Assembly (NCBI RefSeq): GCF_024346995.1
Contig: NZ_AP024887.1
Span: 1,240,001 to 1,304,000 of the forward strand
Source: Vibrio palustris
GTDB taxonomy: Bacteria > Pseudomonadota > Gammaproteobacteria > Enterobacterales > Vibrionaceae
Direction of reading: 5' to 3'
DNA length: 64,000 nt
Part shown: piece by piece, positions 27,150-36,981 of the stretch
Position numbering within the stretch: the stretch's first letter is position 1
Layout: each line of letters starts with the position of its first letter
Program-made: the position numbers and the translations under genes
Notes under the pieces: generated by a model
The model's input: only the letters and a program-made list of their open reading frames with translations
Database searches by the model: none
What the model was told of the DNA's origin: nothing

Positions 27150-28511
27150 TTAACAGAAGACTTTTACCGCTAAGCCGCCTTGAGAGGTTTCGCGGTATTT
27201 TGCATTCATGTCTTTGCCTGTTTCAAACATGGTTTCAATCACTTTATCTAACGATACACGGGGCGCTGATGAGCGGCGCATGGCCATACGGGTTGAGTTA
27301 ATGGCTTTGACGGCTGCGATACCATTACGCTCGATACAGGGAACTTGCACTTGTCCCGCGACGGGATCGCAAGTTAGCCCAAGATTATGCTCCATGCCAA
27401 TTTCTGCAGCGATGCAGACTTGCTCTGGACTGCCTCCCAGTAATTCGGCTAAGCCAGCTGCAGCCATTGAGCAGGCAACGCCCACTTCACCTTGGCAGCC
27501 AACTTCAGCTCCTGATATCGAGGCATTTTGTTTATATAAACCGCCAATGGCACCAGCCGTCGCAAAATAACGTAAATAATCTTTCTCGGTTACCGTTTGA
27601 ATGAATTTGTCGTAATACGCTAATACCGCGGGAATAATACCACACGCACCGTTGGTGGGCGCTGTGACGACACGTCCGCCAGCGGCATTTTCTTCGTTGA
27701 CGGCAAAAGCATACATATTGACCCAATCAATCACGGCCATTGGATCATTGGTCAGTTTTTCTGACGTTAATAGCTGTTGATGAAGCGCGGAGGCGCGGCG
27801 CGGTACACGTAAGGGGCCGGGTAAGAGTCCTTCGGAATCAATACCGCGGTTCATACAGCTTTGCATGACACGCCATACATTCGCAAAATACGCTTTGACG
27901 TCATCTTGGCTATGAATCGCGTGCTCGTTTTTCATGACAAGCGCACTGATAGAGAGCCCGTGTTCATGGCATAAGTTGAGCAGCGTTTCGGCATTGGAGA
28001 AAGGATACGGTAAGACGACATCGGTTTCGAGTGATTGGCCAAAATGCTCTTCATCGACAATGAATCCACCACCAATACTGTAGTAGGTTTTACTTAATAT
28101 AACGTCGCCGTCTTTCCATGCGTGAATCTGCATGCCATTTTCGTGCAGCGATAAATTACTTTTATGGAAATTCATACCGCCATCACGAGGGAAGGTGACG
28201 TGATGTTGGTAGGCATCTATCGGCAATTGCTCCGATTGCTCAACGTGTGCGATAAATGTCGGGATGTTGTCGATATCGACAGTTTCTGGTGATTGTCCAG
28301 AAAGACCCATGATGATCGCAATATCCGTGTGGTGACCTTTCCCTGTCAGTGATAGTGATCCATAGACATCCACCGTAATCGTATCGACTTGGTGGAGTGT
28401 TCCTGCTTGTTGCAGATCATCAATAAATTGTTTACCGGCTTTCATCGGCCCCACAGTGTGAGAACTGGATGGGCCAATCCCAACTTTAAAGATATCAAAG
28501 ACACTAATCAT
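27150..28511 (-). CDS. sdaA: L-serine ammonia-lyase (L-serine deaminase), iron-sulfur type
   Basis: This 453-residue single-chain enzyme converts L-serine to pyruvate and ammonia with a [4Fe-4S] cluster. It begins [20 protein letters not shown], the hallmark N-terminus. It contains the cluster-binding cysteine regions [10 protein letters not shown] and [15 protein letters not shown], and the [20 protein letters not shown] segment. The start at 28511 is supported by GAGGT seven bases upstream. The frame is open 11 codons further without a site. The last residues KVFC end in Cys, as in E. coli SdaA. It lies beside pabB and fumarase, as I recall in V. cholerae. Confidence 0.93.
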   Translation of the reverse strand: MISVFDIFKVGIGPSSSHTVGPMKAGKQFIDDLQQAGTLHQVDTITVDVYGSLSLTGKGHHTDIAIIMGLSGQSPETVDIDNIPTFIAHVEQSEQLPIDAYQHHVTFPRDGGMNFHKSNLSLHENGMQIHAWKDGDVILSKTYYSIGGGFIVDEEHFGQSLETDVVLPYPFSNAETLLNLCHEHGLSISALVMKNEHAIHSQDDVKAYFANVWRVMQSCMNRGIDSEGLLPGPLRVPRRASALHQQLLTSEKLTNDPMAVIDWVNMYAFAVNEENAAGGRVVTAPTNGACGIIPAVLAYYDKFIQTVTEKDYLRYFATAGAIGGLYKQNASISGAEVGCQGEVGVACSMAAAGLAELLGGSPEQVCIAAEIGMEHNLGLTCDPVAGQVQVPCIERNGIAAVKAINSTRMAMRRSSAPRVSLDKVIETMFETGKDMNAKYRETSQGGLAVKVFC

Positions 28512-28732
28512 GCATTTACCTCGAAAAACAGCTCCTGATAGCATGGAAGAGAAGCTGAATATGACCGCTCGGGAAGAGAGTTCATCCCGATAACAAGTTG
28601 ATAACGTTTGAGCGGCGTAGACTACCTAACTCATGAGGGAAACACCACTAATAACGAACAGAATTGATGATTAAAATCGCCACCTGCATGCTATGTGCAC
28701 AGTTAGGTGTTCATTGACGATTTATAATGAAA

Positions 28733-29350
28733 TTATGATGGGTGAGGTAGGGCTAACTGGCGTTGTAAGGCATGAATGATTTGGGCTGTTACGCCCCAAA
28801 TAAGATGATGGTCATGGGTCATCCCATGCACTTTATGTGCTTGATTACCTGAAATGAAGGTATAAGAAAATAGCTGCATGGGATTAAAAATCTTGTGCGC
28901 TGGCACTTCAAATACTTCAGCGACTTCGTTCGGGTCAATAGAGGGCATGTAATCGTCGGGAATGAAGGCAATAAACGGCGTGACCTGAAAATGACTGATG
29001 GTTGCGAGTGGAGGTAATTGGCCAACGACAGTCATATTCTGAGCTGGCACTCCAATTTCTTCTGTGGTCTCGCGTAGCGCGGTTTCGAGCAATGAGCGAT
29101 CGCTGGGCTCGTAGCGGCCTCCCGGGAAACTCACTTGTCCGGGATGATGGCGTAAATGCGCGGCTCGCCGAGTAAAGATGACGTGCAGACCTGTATCTCG
29201 CTCGACTAATCCGATCAGCACACCTGCATGGCGAAGGGCTACGTCATCACGCCCAGACGGGATGAGCGACGGTTTTCTTGGTGTCGGGTATGCCGCCGGC
29301 GGTGTAAGCACGAAATGATTTAAAAAGTCGTTCTTCGATAAGGGGGACAC
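28733..29350 (-). CDS. nudL: NUDIX hydrolase, CoA pyrophosphatase type
   Basis: This 205-residue protein carries the NUDIX box GGRYEPSDRSLLETALRE followed by TTEEIGVP (about residues 77-102). A preceding LRHHPGQVSFPGG segment is characteristic of the CoA-diphosphatase subgroup, which splits CoA into phosphopantetheine and 3',5'-ADP. The start is a GTG with AAGGA nine bases upstream. It follows pabB by 27 bases, so the two are probably cotranscribed. Confidence 0.85.
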   Translation of the reverse strand: MSPLSKNDFLNHFVLTPPAAYPTPRKPSLIPSGRDDVALRHAGVLIGLVERDTGLHVIFTRRAAHLRHHPGQVSFPGGRYEPSDRSLLETALRETTEEIGVPAQNMTVVGQLPPLATISHFQVTPFIAFIPDDYMPSIDPNEVAEVFEVPAHKIFNPMQLFSYTFISGNQAHKVHGMTHDHHLIWGVTAQIIHALQRQLALPHPS

Positions 29351-29377
29351 GGCATATTCCTTTTAGTCATTGAATCA

Positions 29378-30754
29378 TTAATCGTAATGCGCTTTATCTA
29401 ACAATGGCAATATACGAGACAGTTTATCTAATGTTTCTTGATATTCATCATCCACTTGACTATCCGCAACTAAGCCACCACCAGCCCAAACATACAACTG
29501 ATTTTGACAGGCAATTAGAGTACGAATCGTAATGCTGGTATCCATTCGTCCGTGCCGACTAATATAACCAATTGAACCACAATAGAGGCTACGGCGGTGG
29601 GGTTCGAGCTTCTCGATGATTTGCATGGCACGAATTTTTGGAGCGCCCGTAATTGAGCCACCCGGGAAGCATGCTCTAAGTAGTTGCGCCATCGTGTAGT
29701 TATCGTTTAATTCGGCGGTAATCGTGGAAACCAAGTGATGCACTGCGGGAAAGGATTCGACTGCAAATAAATGCGGCACACGCACAGTGCCAGGTTTGGC
29801 GACTTTTCCCACATCATTGCGAAGTAAATCAACAATCATTAGATTTTCGGCCTGATCTTTCTCAGCGTTTGCCAGCTCAAGCGCTAGGGCTCGGTCTTGT
29901 GCGGGATCGGCACTACGCGGACGCGTTCCTTTGATAGGTTTGGTATCAATAGTTCCGTGGTTCGCACGCAGGAAACGCTCTGGCGATAGGCTAATAATGG
30001 CACCTTGCTCTAAGCGAATAAACGCCGAAAACGGTGCACTATTCTCGCTTTCTAACTGTGTATAAATATGCCATTCGTCGCCTTGATAAGGTGCGTTGAA
30101 ACGTTGTGTGAGGTTGATTTGGTAGCAATCGCCACTCAGTAAATGCTCCTGCACGGCTGCAAATTTCTCGGCATATTGGTGTTTGGTCATGTTCGATTGC
30201 CAACCACCCAATGATAAAGGTGTGGCGGGCTGGGGAGTTTGTGCTTGCAACCAAGCCCATGCGGCTTCGATGTGCGCTCCCACGACTTGCGCGGTTTTTT
30301 TATGATGGTCAACCACCACCGCCCACTCATACAAGCCGATTGCCATATCTGGCATATCGATATCATGTGCCGCCGTGGCGGGTAAGTCTTCAATGCGTCG
30401 CCCTAGATCATACGCCCAATAACCGAGCGCACCACCGACAAAGGGGACATCTATCTCACACTCTAGATCGGGTAAATAGTGCTCTTGATATTGTGAAGTG
30501 AGAACAAAGGGGTCTTCGTCACTGGTTTCAGACGTATGTGGCGTGACGACGGTGGTTTGACCTGCAAATGTCGTTAATGTGACGAGAGGCTGAGCCACGA
30601 GGACATCAAATCGGCTATCTTGATGGTTCTCGGATGATGATCGTAACAACATCGCCCACGGAAGATGTTGTATTGGTTGGAATAATTGCTCAGCAAGCTT
30701 AGGAGCATAAGCGAGTTCTTTGGTATCAATATGAGTGTTTTTTGAGTGATTCAT
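29378..30754 (-). CDS. pabB: Aminodeoxychorismate synthase component I
   Basis: This 458-residue protein makes 4-amino-4-deoxychorismate from chorismate for folate synthesis, together with PabA. Chorismate-binding motifs are visible: YQINLTQRF (about 211-219), FSAFIRLEQGAIISLSPERFL, KPIKGTRPRS, and the C-terminal FPGGSITGAPKIRAMQII. The KPIKGT lysine supports PabB rather than TrpE. An N-terminal Anth_synt_I domain (about 15-130) is present. The gene is divergent from fumarase. Confidence 0.92.
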   Translation of the reverse strand: MNHSKNTHIDTKELAYAPKLAEQLFQPIQHLPWAMLLRSSSENHQDSRFDVLVAQPLVTLTTFAGQTTVVTPHTSETSDEDPFVLTSQYQEHYLPDLECEIDVPFVGGALGYWAYDLGRRIEDLPATAAHDIDMPDMAIGLYEWAVVVDHHKKTAQVVGAHIEAAWAWLQAQTPQPATPLSLGGWQSNMTKHQYAEKFAAVQEHLLSGDCYQINLTQRFNAPYQGDEWHIYTQLESENSAPFSAFIRLEQGAIISLSPERFLRANHGTIDTKPIKGTRPRSADPAQDRALALELANAEKDQAENLMIVDLLRNDVGKVAKPGTVRVPHLFAVESFPAVHHLVSTITAELNDNYTMAQLLRACFPGGSITGAPKIRAMQIIEKLEPHRRSLYCGSIGYISRHGRMDTSITIRTLIACQNQLYVWAGGGLVADSQVDDEYQETLDKLSRILPLLDKAHYD

Positions 30755-30840
30755 GGGCTTTATTTGATATATGACCGGTAAAACAATGGATTACATAGCG
30801 TATTTAGATATCCAAGAGTATCATAAAATAATAAAAATTG

Positions 30841-30907
30841 AGGATGGTTAATCATTATCAATGAGTGTGAATGTGGGCTCGCAAAACCGCACTCGTTCAA
30901 CCATCCT
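30841..30907 (+). promoter_or_regulatory. Structured leader upstream of fumarase
   Basis: AGGATGGTT (30841-30849) pairs perfectly with AACCATCCT (30899-30907), enclosing an inner GAGTG/CACTC stem. The hairpin lies 34 bases before the fumarase start. Near its left arm, ATCATTATCAAT partly resembles a Fur half-site. It could be a regulatory leader or an RNA-stability element for the iron-sulfur fumarase. Confidence 0.35.
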
Positions 30908-30940
30908 TACTGGACGCATACGATAATAATGAGGCATGCA

Positions 30941-32464
30941 ATGACGGTAATAAGCAAGCAAGATGTCATCAGCAGTGTAGCTGATGCCCTTCAATACATT
31001 TCCTACTACCATCCTGTGGACTTCGTAAAAGCATTGGAAAGTGCGCACGAACGTGAGGAAAACCCAGCGGCGAAAGACGCCATCGCACAAATTTTGATTA
31101 ACTCACGTATGTCGGCTGAAGGGCATCGCCCTGTGTGCCAAGACACTGGTATCGTGACGTGTTTTGTCGATATTGGCATGCAAGTGCAGTGGGATGACAC
31201 CGACATGACAGTACAAGAAATGGTGGATGAAGGAGTTCGTCAAGCTTATTGCAATCCACATAACCCATTGCGAAAGTCCATTTTAAAAGATCCCGCAGGC
31301 GCGCGAATTAATACGCAAGATAATGCGCCTGCCGTCGTGCACATTAATATGGTCAAAGGGGATAAAGTGGATGTGCGTATCGCGGCGAAAGGCGGCGGCA
31401 GTGAAAACAAAAGTAAGATGGTGATGCTCAACCCATCGGATGATATTGCCGCGTGGGTAGAAAAAACGCTCCCAACGATGGGTGCCGGTTGGTGCCCTCC
31501 AGGAATGCTGGGTATCGGTATTGGTGGTACAGCGGAAAAAGCGGCGGTGCTGGCCAAAGAATCATTAATGGAACATATTGATATTCAAGATTTAATTGAA
31601 CGTGGTCCACAAAATGCTGAAGAAGAACTGCGCTTAGATATTTTTAACCGGGTAAATGATCTGGGAATTGGTGCTCAGGGGTTAGGTGGATTAACGACCG
31701 TCGTTGATGTGAAAATTAAAAGCGCACCGACCCACGCAGCGTCAAAACCAGTCTGTATGATCCCTAACTGTGCGGCCACTCGTCATATTCATTTTACGTT
31801 AGATGGCACAGGTCCTGCGCAATTAGAACCCCCAAAATTGGAAGATTGGCCAAAAATCGCACGTGAAATAAATAGTAATACACGCCGTGTGAACTTGGAC
31901 ACCATTACCAAAGAAGAAGTACAAACCTGGCGTAGCGGAGAAACCGTTTTATTATCCGGTAAAATACTGACTGGACGCGATGCGGCGCATAAACGCATTC
32001 AAGCGATGCGTGATAAAGGTGAGCCGTTACCCGAGGGCGTCGATCTTAAAAATAAATTCATCTACTACGTTGGTCCTGTCGATGCAGTTGGTGATGAGGT
32101 GGTCGGCCCAGCAGGTCCGACAACGGCAACGCGGATGGATAAGTTTACCGACATGATGCTTGAGGATATTGGTGTAATGGGCATGATCGGCAAATCGGAA
32201 CGTGGTGATGAAACGGTTGCGTCGATTAAAGCCAATAAAGCCGTGTATCTCATGGCAGTCGGCGGTGCGGCGTATCTCGTTGCCAAGGCTATTAAAAAAG
32301 CGCGCGTGGTGGCGTTTGAAGATCTTGGAATGGAAGCCATCTATGAATTTGAAGTGGAAGATATGCCTGTTACGGTTGCGGTAGATTCGACAGGGGCGAA
32401 TGTTCATCGTTCAGGCCCTGATACGTGGCGGGTTAAAATCCAAGAAGCCAAGCAAAAAGCGTAA
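30941..32464 (+). CDS. fumA: Fumarate hydratase class I (iron-sulfur)
   Basis: This 507-residue enzyme interconverts fumarate and malate in the TCA cycle. It is the single-chain class I type with fused alpha and beta parts. Cluster-ligand cysteines are visible at GHRPVCQDTGIVTCF (about 64-68), AGWCPPGM and KPVCMIPNCAATRH. The C-terminal beta part has the GKILTGRDAAHKR and YYVGPVDAVGDEVVGPAGPTT motifs. GAGG eight bases upstream supports ATG 30941. An earlier in-frame ATG at 30929 has no site of its own. Confidence 0.93.
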   Translation: MTVISKQDVISSVADALQYISYYHPVDFVKALESAHEREENPAAKDAIAQILINSRMSAEGHRPVCQDTGIVTCFVDIGMQVQWDDTDMTVQEMVDEGVRQAYCNPHNPLRKSILKDPAGARINTQDNAPAVVHINMVKGDKVDVRIAAKGGGSENKSKMVMLNPSDDIAAWVEKTLPTMGAGWCPPGMLGIGIGGTAEKAAVLAKESLMEHIDIQDLIERGPQNAEEELRLDIFNRVNDLGIGAQGLGGLTTVVDVKIKSAPTHAASKPVCMIPNCAATRHIHFTLDGTGPAQLEPPKLEDWPKIAREINSNTRRVNLDTITKEEVQTWRSGETVLLSGKILTGRDAAHKRIQAMRDKGEPLPEGVDLKNKFIYYVGPVDAVGDEVVGPAGPTTATRMDKFTDMMLEDIGVMGMIGKSERGDETVASIKANKAVYLMAVGGAAYLVAKAIKKARVVAFEDLGMEAIYEFEVEDMPVTVAVDSTGANVHRSGPDTWRVKIQEAKQKA

Positions 32465-32485
32465 GCATTAGATAGAAAAGAATAT

Positions 32486-32512
32486 AAGCGCGGCTGAAGT
32501 CGCGCTTTTTTG
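32486..32512 (+). terminator. Rho-independent terminator of fumA
   Basis: AAGCGCG-gctgaagt-CGCGCTT followed by TTTT, 22 bases after the stop codon. Confidence 0.85.
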
Positions 32513-32592
32513 TTTGTATAGTATTGATTTAACGCTTATCTTTGAGAGATGAATGGCTTTGTTTTTATATTTTTACTAATAGGAGCGGTGTT

Positions 32593-32778
32593 ATGTCGCG
32601 TTTCATTCGGGTTCTACAATGGGCGGTATTGATTATTTTTGGCGCTCTCTTAGCGTATGATTTTTTATTTGTTGGGCTTAATATTTTCCAAAATAAATAT
32701 GTGATTGTCAGTACTTTACTTGTTTTAATGTTGGAATTGGCGTTGTGGGTCATTTATAAGCTAACGGAAGACGATTAA
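32593..32778 (+). CDS. Small two-helix membrane protein, unknown function
   Basis: This 61-residue protein has two hydrophobic helices (about 9-28 and 37-56) separated by a short NIFQNKY loop. It ends in an acidic tail (TEDD). AGGAG stands seven bases before the ATG at 32593. The frame opens earlier, but the upstream part lacks a site. It lies between fumA and ycjX, on the same strand. I do not recognise the family. A LapA-domain-like or Psp-like helper protein is possible but unsupported. Confidence 0.6.
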   Translation: MSRFIRVLQWAVLIIFGALLAYDFLFVGLNIFQNKYVIVSTLLVLMLELALWVIYKLTEDD

Positions 32779-32921
32779 CACAGGCATTCATGTTAAATGC
32801 TCGTCAAATTCCGCTAACGTAGCGGTGTTTCCATTGTTTAATGGCACAATCACCACCATTACTTATTTATATTGTATTGATAAGGTTAGCGACCTTTCCT
32901 CGGCCCTCAGGAGTCAAAAAG

Positions 32922-34298
32922 ATGTCACTTCGCAAAGAAATGGCCCAATTTGTTCATAGAAGTACCGATTCCCATGTTCGTTTGGCGGTAACAGGATTAT
33001 CACGAGCAGGTAAAACCGCGTTTATTACTTCGTTAGTCAATCAATTAATCCACAGTGGTTCACACGATAATCTACCGCTATTTTCCGCCGCACGCGATCA
33101 CCGGTTAATTGGAGCACGACGTGTGCCGCAAACGAATTTAATGGTGCCGCGTTTTGCTTATGATGAGGCGGAATCGGCTCTATATTCCCAGCCGCCAATG
33201 TGGCCTGAGCCAACCAAAGATGTCAGTGAAATCCGTTTAGCCATTCGTTATCGCCCTAAGAAACGCACCAAGCGCCTATTGAACTCGCAAGCGACGTTAT
33301 ATCTCGATATCATTGATTATCCGGGGGAGTGGTTATTGGATTTGCCGTTACTTGAACTGGATTATTTGACGTGGAGTCAGCAACAAATGCAGGCTCTGCA
33401 TGGTCAGCGTAAAGAGTTAGCGGGGCCCTGGTTAGCAAAATTAGCGAATTTGGATTTACACGCCCAAGCAGATGAGCAAGTCATGGCGGATATCGCTGAG
33501 GTGTACACGGATTATTTACATGCATGTAAAGACGCGGGCTTACATTGGGTGCAACCGGGACGTTTTGTGCTTCCGGGTGAATTGGCCGGAGCCCCTGTCT
33601 TGCAATTTTTCCCCGTCAATCAAGACGTGTCTTCGCAAGAAGCGCCAGCAGGGAGCTATTTAGCATTGCTCCAAGCACGTTACCATGAATATCAAAACAA
33701 AGTGGTTAAACGTTTTTATAAGCAATATTTTTCTACGTTTGATCGTCAGGTTGTATTGGTGGATTGCTTATCTCCCTTAAATGCGGGATTTGAATCGTTT
33801 ATGGATATGCGCAGTGCTTTAGAGCAGTTAATGCACAGTTTTCGCTATGGCCGTGCTGGTTTATTAAACCGTTTATTTGCTCCCAAAATTGATAAAGTGG
33901 TATTTGCTGCGACAAAAACGGATCATATTACTCCCGATCAGCATGTTAATTTAGTCAGCTTACTCCAGCAAATGGTGCACCCAGCGTGGCAACATGCCGC
34001 GTTTGAAAATATCGATATGAACTGCATCAGTATGGCGTCAGTCCGTGCAACGCAAGCGGGTTATATTCCGTTTAAAGATTCTCAGCATGCTGCGATTCAA
34101 GGTTCTCTGCTGTCTGGTGGTGAGCAAACCTTGTATCCAGGCGATGTACCAGCAAAACTGCCTGATCCAGATTACTTTACCAAGCACCGCTTCGATTTCA
34201 GTGAATTTAGACCATTAAAAGCAGAACGAGATGCGCCGCTCGCGCACATCCGTTTAGATAAAGCCCTTGATATTCTATTGGGAGATAAATTGCGATGA
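32922..34298 (+). CDS. ycjX: YcjX family ATP/GTP-binding protein (DUF463)
   Basis: This 458-residue P-loop protein has VTGLSRAGKTAFITSLVNQ (about 25-43), containing the Walker A GLSRAGKT. It also has the conserved LYLDIIDYPGEWLLDLPLL segment (about 130-148) and VVFAATKTDHITPDQH, which resembles a GTPase TKxD motif. YcjX is a conserved stress-associated protein encoded near tyrR and, in enterobacteria, next to the psp operon. CAGGAG eight bases before ATG 32922 fixes the start. It overlaps ycjF by four bases. Confidence 0.88.
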   Translation: MSLRKEMAQFVHRSTDSHVRLAVTGLSRAGKTAFITSLVNQLIHSGSHDNLPLFSAARDHRLIGARRVPQTNLMVPRFAYDEAESALYSQPPMWPEPTKDVSEIRLAIRYRPKKRTKRLLNSQATLYLDIIDYPGEWLLDLPLLELDYLTWSQQQMQALHGQRKELAGPWLAKLANLDLHAQADEQVMADIAEVYTDYLHACKDAGLHWVQPGRFVLPGELAGAPVLQFFPVNQDVSSQEAPAGSYLALLQARYHEYQNKVVKRFYKQYFSTFDRQVVLVDCLSPLNAGFESFMDMRSALEQLMHSFRYGRAGLLNRLFAPKIDKVVFAATKTDHITPDQHVNLVSLLQQMVHPAWQHAAFENIDMNCISMASVRATQAGYIPFKDSQHAAIQGSLLSGGEQTLYPGDVPAKLPDPDYFTKHRFDFSEFRPLKAERDAPLAHIRLDKALDILLGDKLR

Positions 34299-35314
34299 GT
34301 GATTACAAACAAAAAACACTCTTTGATAGTGACTTATATCCAAAAGAAGATATTGAACTCAATAGTAAACAAGCATTTACACAAGCAGAAATGTTTATTC
34401 CGGCAGAGAATACTGACGATGACACCGAGATTGAGTCGACGTTAGATACCGTCGTTCGACCACGTACGGGGCGACTATGGAAAATGAGCACAGTTTTGCT
34501 CGTATTTGGCGCTTTAGTGACGTGGCAAACGGCCGATTCTGTCTGGACAGCAATTAAGACTGGGGATTGGCTGAGTGTTGGCTGGAGTGGCTTCATTGCC
34601 GGACTCGCGGCGGTCGGGGTTGGAGCAATATGTAAAGAGCTGTGGCATTTACGTAAACTCAAGCGGCATTTTTCTGTACAAGAGCATGCTGAAGAATTAA
34701 TTCAAAACAATCGTGTAGGTCAAGGTGAAGCGTTTTGTGGTCAATTGGCGGAATATGGTGGAATTACGGCGGGTAACCTTGGTTATCAGCGCTGGAAAAA
34801 TAGCATTAATACCAGCCATAGTGATGCAGAAATCATTGATTTATATGATGCCTTAGTGATCGCACAGCAAGACAAGCAGGCGCTGGATATTGTGACGCGT
34901 TACGCCACCGAAGCAGCGGCGCTGGTGGCTGTGAGCCCACTTGCGATGGCTGATATGCTCTTAGTGGGGTGGCGTAGCTTTAAAATGATTGAAAAACTTG
35001 CGGATCTGTATGGCATCGAGCTTGGTTATTGGTCACGTTTAAAGCTATTTAAAGCGGTGTTAGTAAACATGGCCACCGCGGGGGCGAGTGAAATGGTTGT
35101 GGATGCGAGCGTTGATCTACTTTCGATGGATTTAGCTGGAAAAGTGTCGACCAGAGCAGGACAAGGCATTGGTGTGGGTATTTTGACTGCTCGTTTAGGC
35201 ATCAAAGCCATGGCCTTACTCCGCCCGTTACCTTGGGTTGAACAACGCCGAGTCAAACTATCACAAGTGCGCAAGCATATTTTGGCTAAAGTGGCGGCAG
35301 TAGCGGTTAAATAA
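34295..35314 (+). CDS. ycjF: YcjF family inner-membrane protein (DUF697, TIGR01620)
   Basis: This 339-residue protein has two helices near 65-80 and 90-112 (TVLLVFGALVTWQTADSVWTA and GLAAVGVGAICKEL). A conserved C-terminal domain (about 190-310) contains SPLAMADMLLVGWRSFKMIEKLADLYGIELGYWSRLK, given here as a joined segment of two motifs, and GVGILTARLGIKAMALLRP. It is translationally coupled to ycjX (ATGA). The ycjX-ycjF-tyrR order matches enterobacteria and Vibrio. Confidence 0.87.
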   Translation: MSDYKQKTLFDSDLYPKEDIELNSKQAFTQAEMFIPAENTDDDTEIESTLDTVVRPRTGRLWKMSTVLLVFGALVTWQTADSVWTAIKTGDWLSVGWSGFIAGLAAVGVGAICKELWHLRKLKRHFSVQEHAEELIQNNRVGQGEAFCGQLAEYGGITAGNLGYQRWKNSINTSHSDAEIIDLYDALVIAQQDKQALDIVTRYATEAAALVAVSPLAMADMLLVGWRSFKMIEKLADLYGIELGYWSRLKLFKAVLVNMATAGASEMVVDASVDLLSMDLAGKVSTRAGQGIGVGILTARLGIKAMALLRPLPWVEQRRVKLSQVRKHILAKVAAVAVK

Positions 35315-35425
35315 CCAAGATAAGCCGAACATTCAATACGATAAGAACAGAGATGACTTGACGCACTGAGTTGCTTGATAGACACTACTGTCAACTTTTC
35401 GTGACACTTGATAGGAAAGAGCATC

Positions 35426-36964
35426 GTGCGTCTTGAAGTCTTATGTGAAGACAGACTCGGTCTAACCCGTGAACTGCTGGATATTCTCGCCTCGAGAAAT
35501 ATTGATCTGCGTGGTATTGAAATTGATATCAGCGGTATTATTTATTTAAATTGCCCGGATAGTGATTTTGCCACATTCAGTGAATTGATGACGGAGATCC
35601 GTCGTATCACTGGCGTTAAAGATGTGCGTAAAATTCAATTCATGCCAATGGAACGTCACAATACTGAGCTCATTTCATTGCTCGATAATCTGCCTGATTG
35701 TGTGTTGTCGATTAACCTGAAAGGTGAAGTCGATATGGCCAACTTAAGTGCTATTTCTATCTTGAATAAACCGGCAAATGAAGTGATCAATCAGCCGATT
35801 GCTCAGCTAGTTCCAACGTTTAACTTTCCGCGCTGGATTGAAGGCAGTAAGTCGCGCTTGCGCGATCACCTTGTATTAGAGGGCCTTGATTACCAACTGG
35901 AAGTCATGCCTGTTTATATTACGGGTGAATCGAAAGAATCAACACTGGCTGGCGCCATGATGATGTTACGCCCGCTTAAAGAGTCGTCGCCATTTGATGA
36001 TACACAGCCTTTAGAATCGTTATTAGGTTTTGAGCATTTTGTGGGGGTATCCCATCGTCATAAAACACTGCTAAATCAAGCCAAGAAATTGGCGGGATTA
36101 GATCAACCGTTATTGATTGAAGGTGAGACGGGGACGGGCAAAGAGATGCTTGCTCGAGCCTGTCATCAGCGTTCGCAGCGTAGTGAACAGCCATTTTTGG
36201 TGGTTAACTGCGCGTCTATGCCCGACGATGTGGCAGAAACTGAGTTGTTTGGCCGCATCCCAGGCAAGACTGAGCCCGGCAATAAAGGTATTTTCGAGCT
36301 GGCGAATGGTGGTACTGTCTTCCTTGATGAAATCGGTGAAATGAGCCCACACCTGCAGATTAAATTGTTACGCTTTTTGCAAGACGGTACGTTCCGTCGG
36401 GTCGGCGAAGAACAAGAAATTCATTTAGATGTACGTGTTATTGCTTCAACAAGGCATCAACTTCTGGCGTTGTCTGACGCAGGCAGTTTTCGTGAAGATT
36501 TATATTATCGACTGAATGTTTTAACGTTACGAATTCCACCATTACGCGATAGACCTAGTGATATTGCGCCGTTACTTGAATTATTCATGAGTAAGCACTG
36601 CCTTAATCTTGGAATCATAAGACCAGAAATTGATGACACGTTATTGGATCACTTAACGCAATATCATTGGCCTGGTAATATGCGCCAGTTAGACAACATG
36701 GTATTACGAGCTTTAACGGAAGTCCAAGATGATCCCTTGTCCATAGAGCACTTTCATTTACCTCATAATGAAACGAGTGGTAGTATGAGCGGGCCATTAG
36801 TTTTAGATGGCTCATTAGATGATATAATGAAAATCTATGAGCATCAGGTGCTGGATCGCCTTTATCAGTCATTTCCTTCCAGTCGTAAGTTGGCTAAACG
36901 CCTTGATGTATCACATACGTCTATTGCGAATAAGTTACGTGAATATGGCATTAAAAAGCGCTAA
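35426..36964 (+). CDS. tyrR: Transcriptional regulator TyrR
   Basis: This 512-residue sigma54-type AAA+ regulator controls aromatic amino acid genes. The N-terminal ACT domain begins VRLEVLCEDRLGLTRELL. The PAS domain is at about 75-190. The AAA+ domain has Walker A GETGTGKEM (about 232-240) and the Walker B region GGTVFLDEIGEM. The GAFTGA loop is replaced (ELFGRIPGKTEPG), as in known TyrR, which acts without sigma54. The C-terminal Fis-type HTH is KLAKRLDVSHTSIANKLREY. The GTG at 35426 with GGAAAG upstream gives the length of E. coli TyrR. Confidence 0.94.
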   Translation: MRLEVLCEDRLGLTRELLDILASRNIDLRGIEIDISGIIYLNCPDSDFATFSELMTEIRRITGVKDVRKIQFMPMERHNTELISLLDNLPDCVLSINLKGEVDMANLSAISILNKPANEVINQPIAQLVPTFNFPRWIEGSKSRLRDHLVLEGLDYQLEVMPVYITGESKESTLAGAMMMLRPLKESSPFDDTQPLESLLGFEHFVGVSHRHKTLLNQAKKLAGLDQPLLIEGETGTGKEMLARACHQRSQRSEQPFLVVNCASMPDDVAETELFGRIPGKTEPGNKGIFELANGGTVFLDEIGEMSPHLQIKLLRFLQDGTFRRVGEEQEIHLDVRVIASTRHQLLALSDAGSFREDLYYRLNVLTLRIPPLRDRPSDIAPLLELFMSKHCLNLGIIRPEIDDTLLDHLTQYHWPGNMRQLDNMVLRALTEVQDDPLSIEHFHLPHNETSGSMSGPLVLDGSLDDIMKIYEHQVLDRLYQSFPSSRKLAKRLDVSHTSIANKLREYGIKKR

Positions 36965-36981
36965 GTTATAAAGGTATTCCC

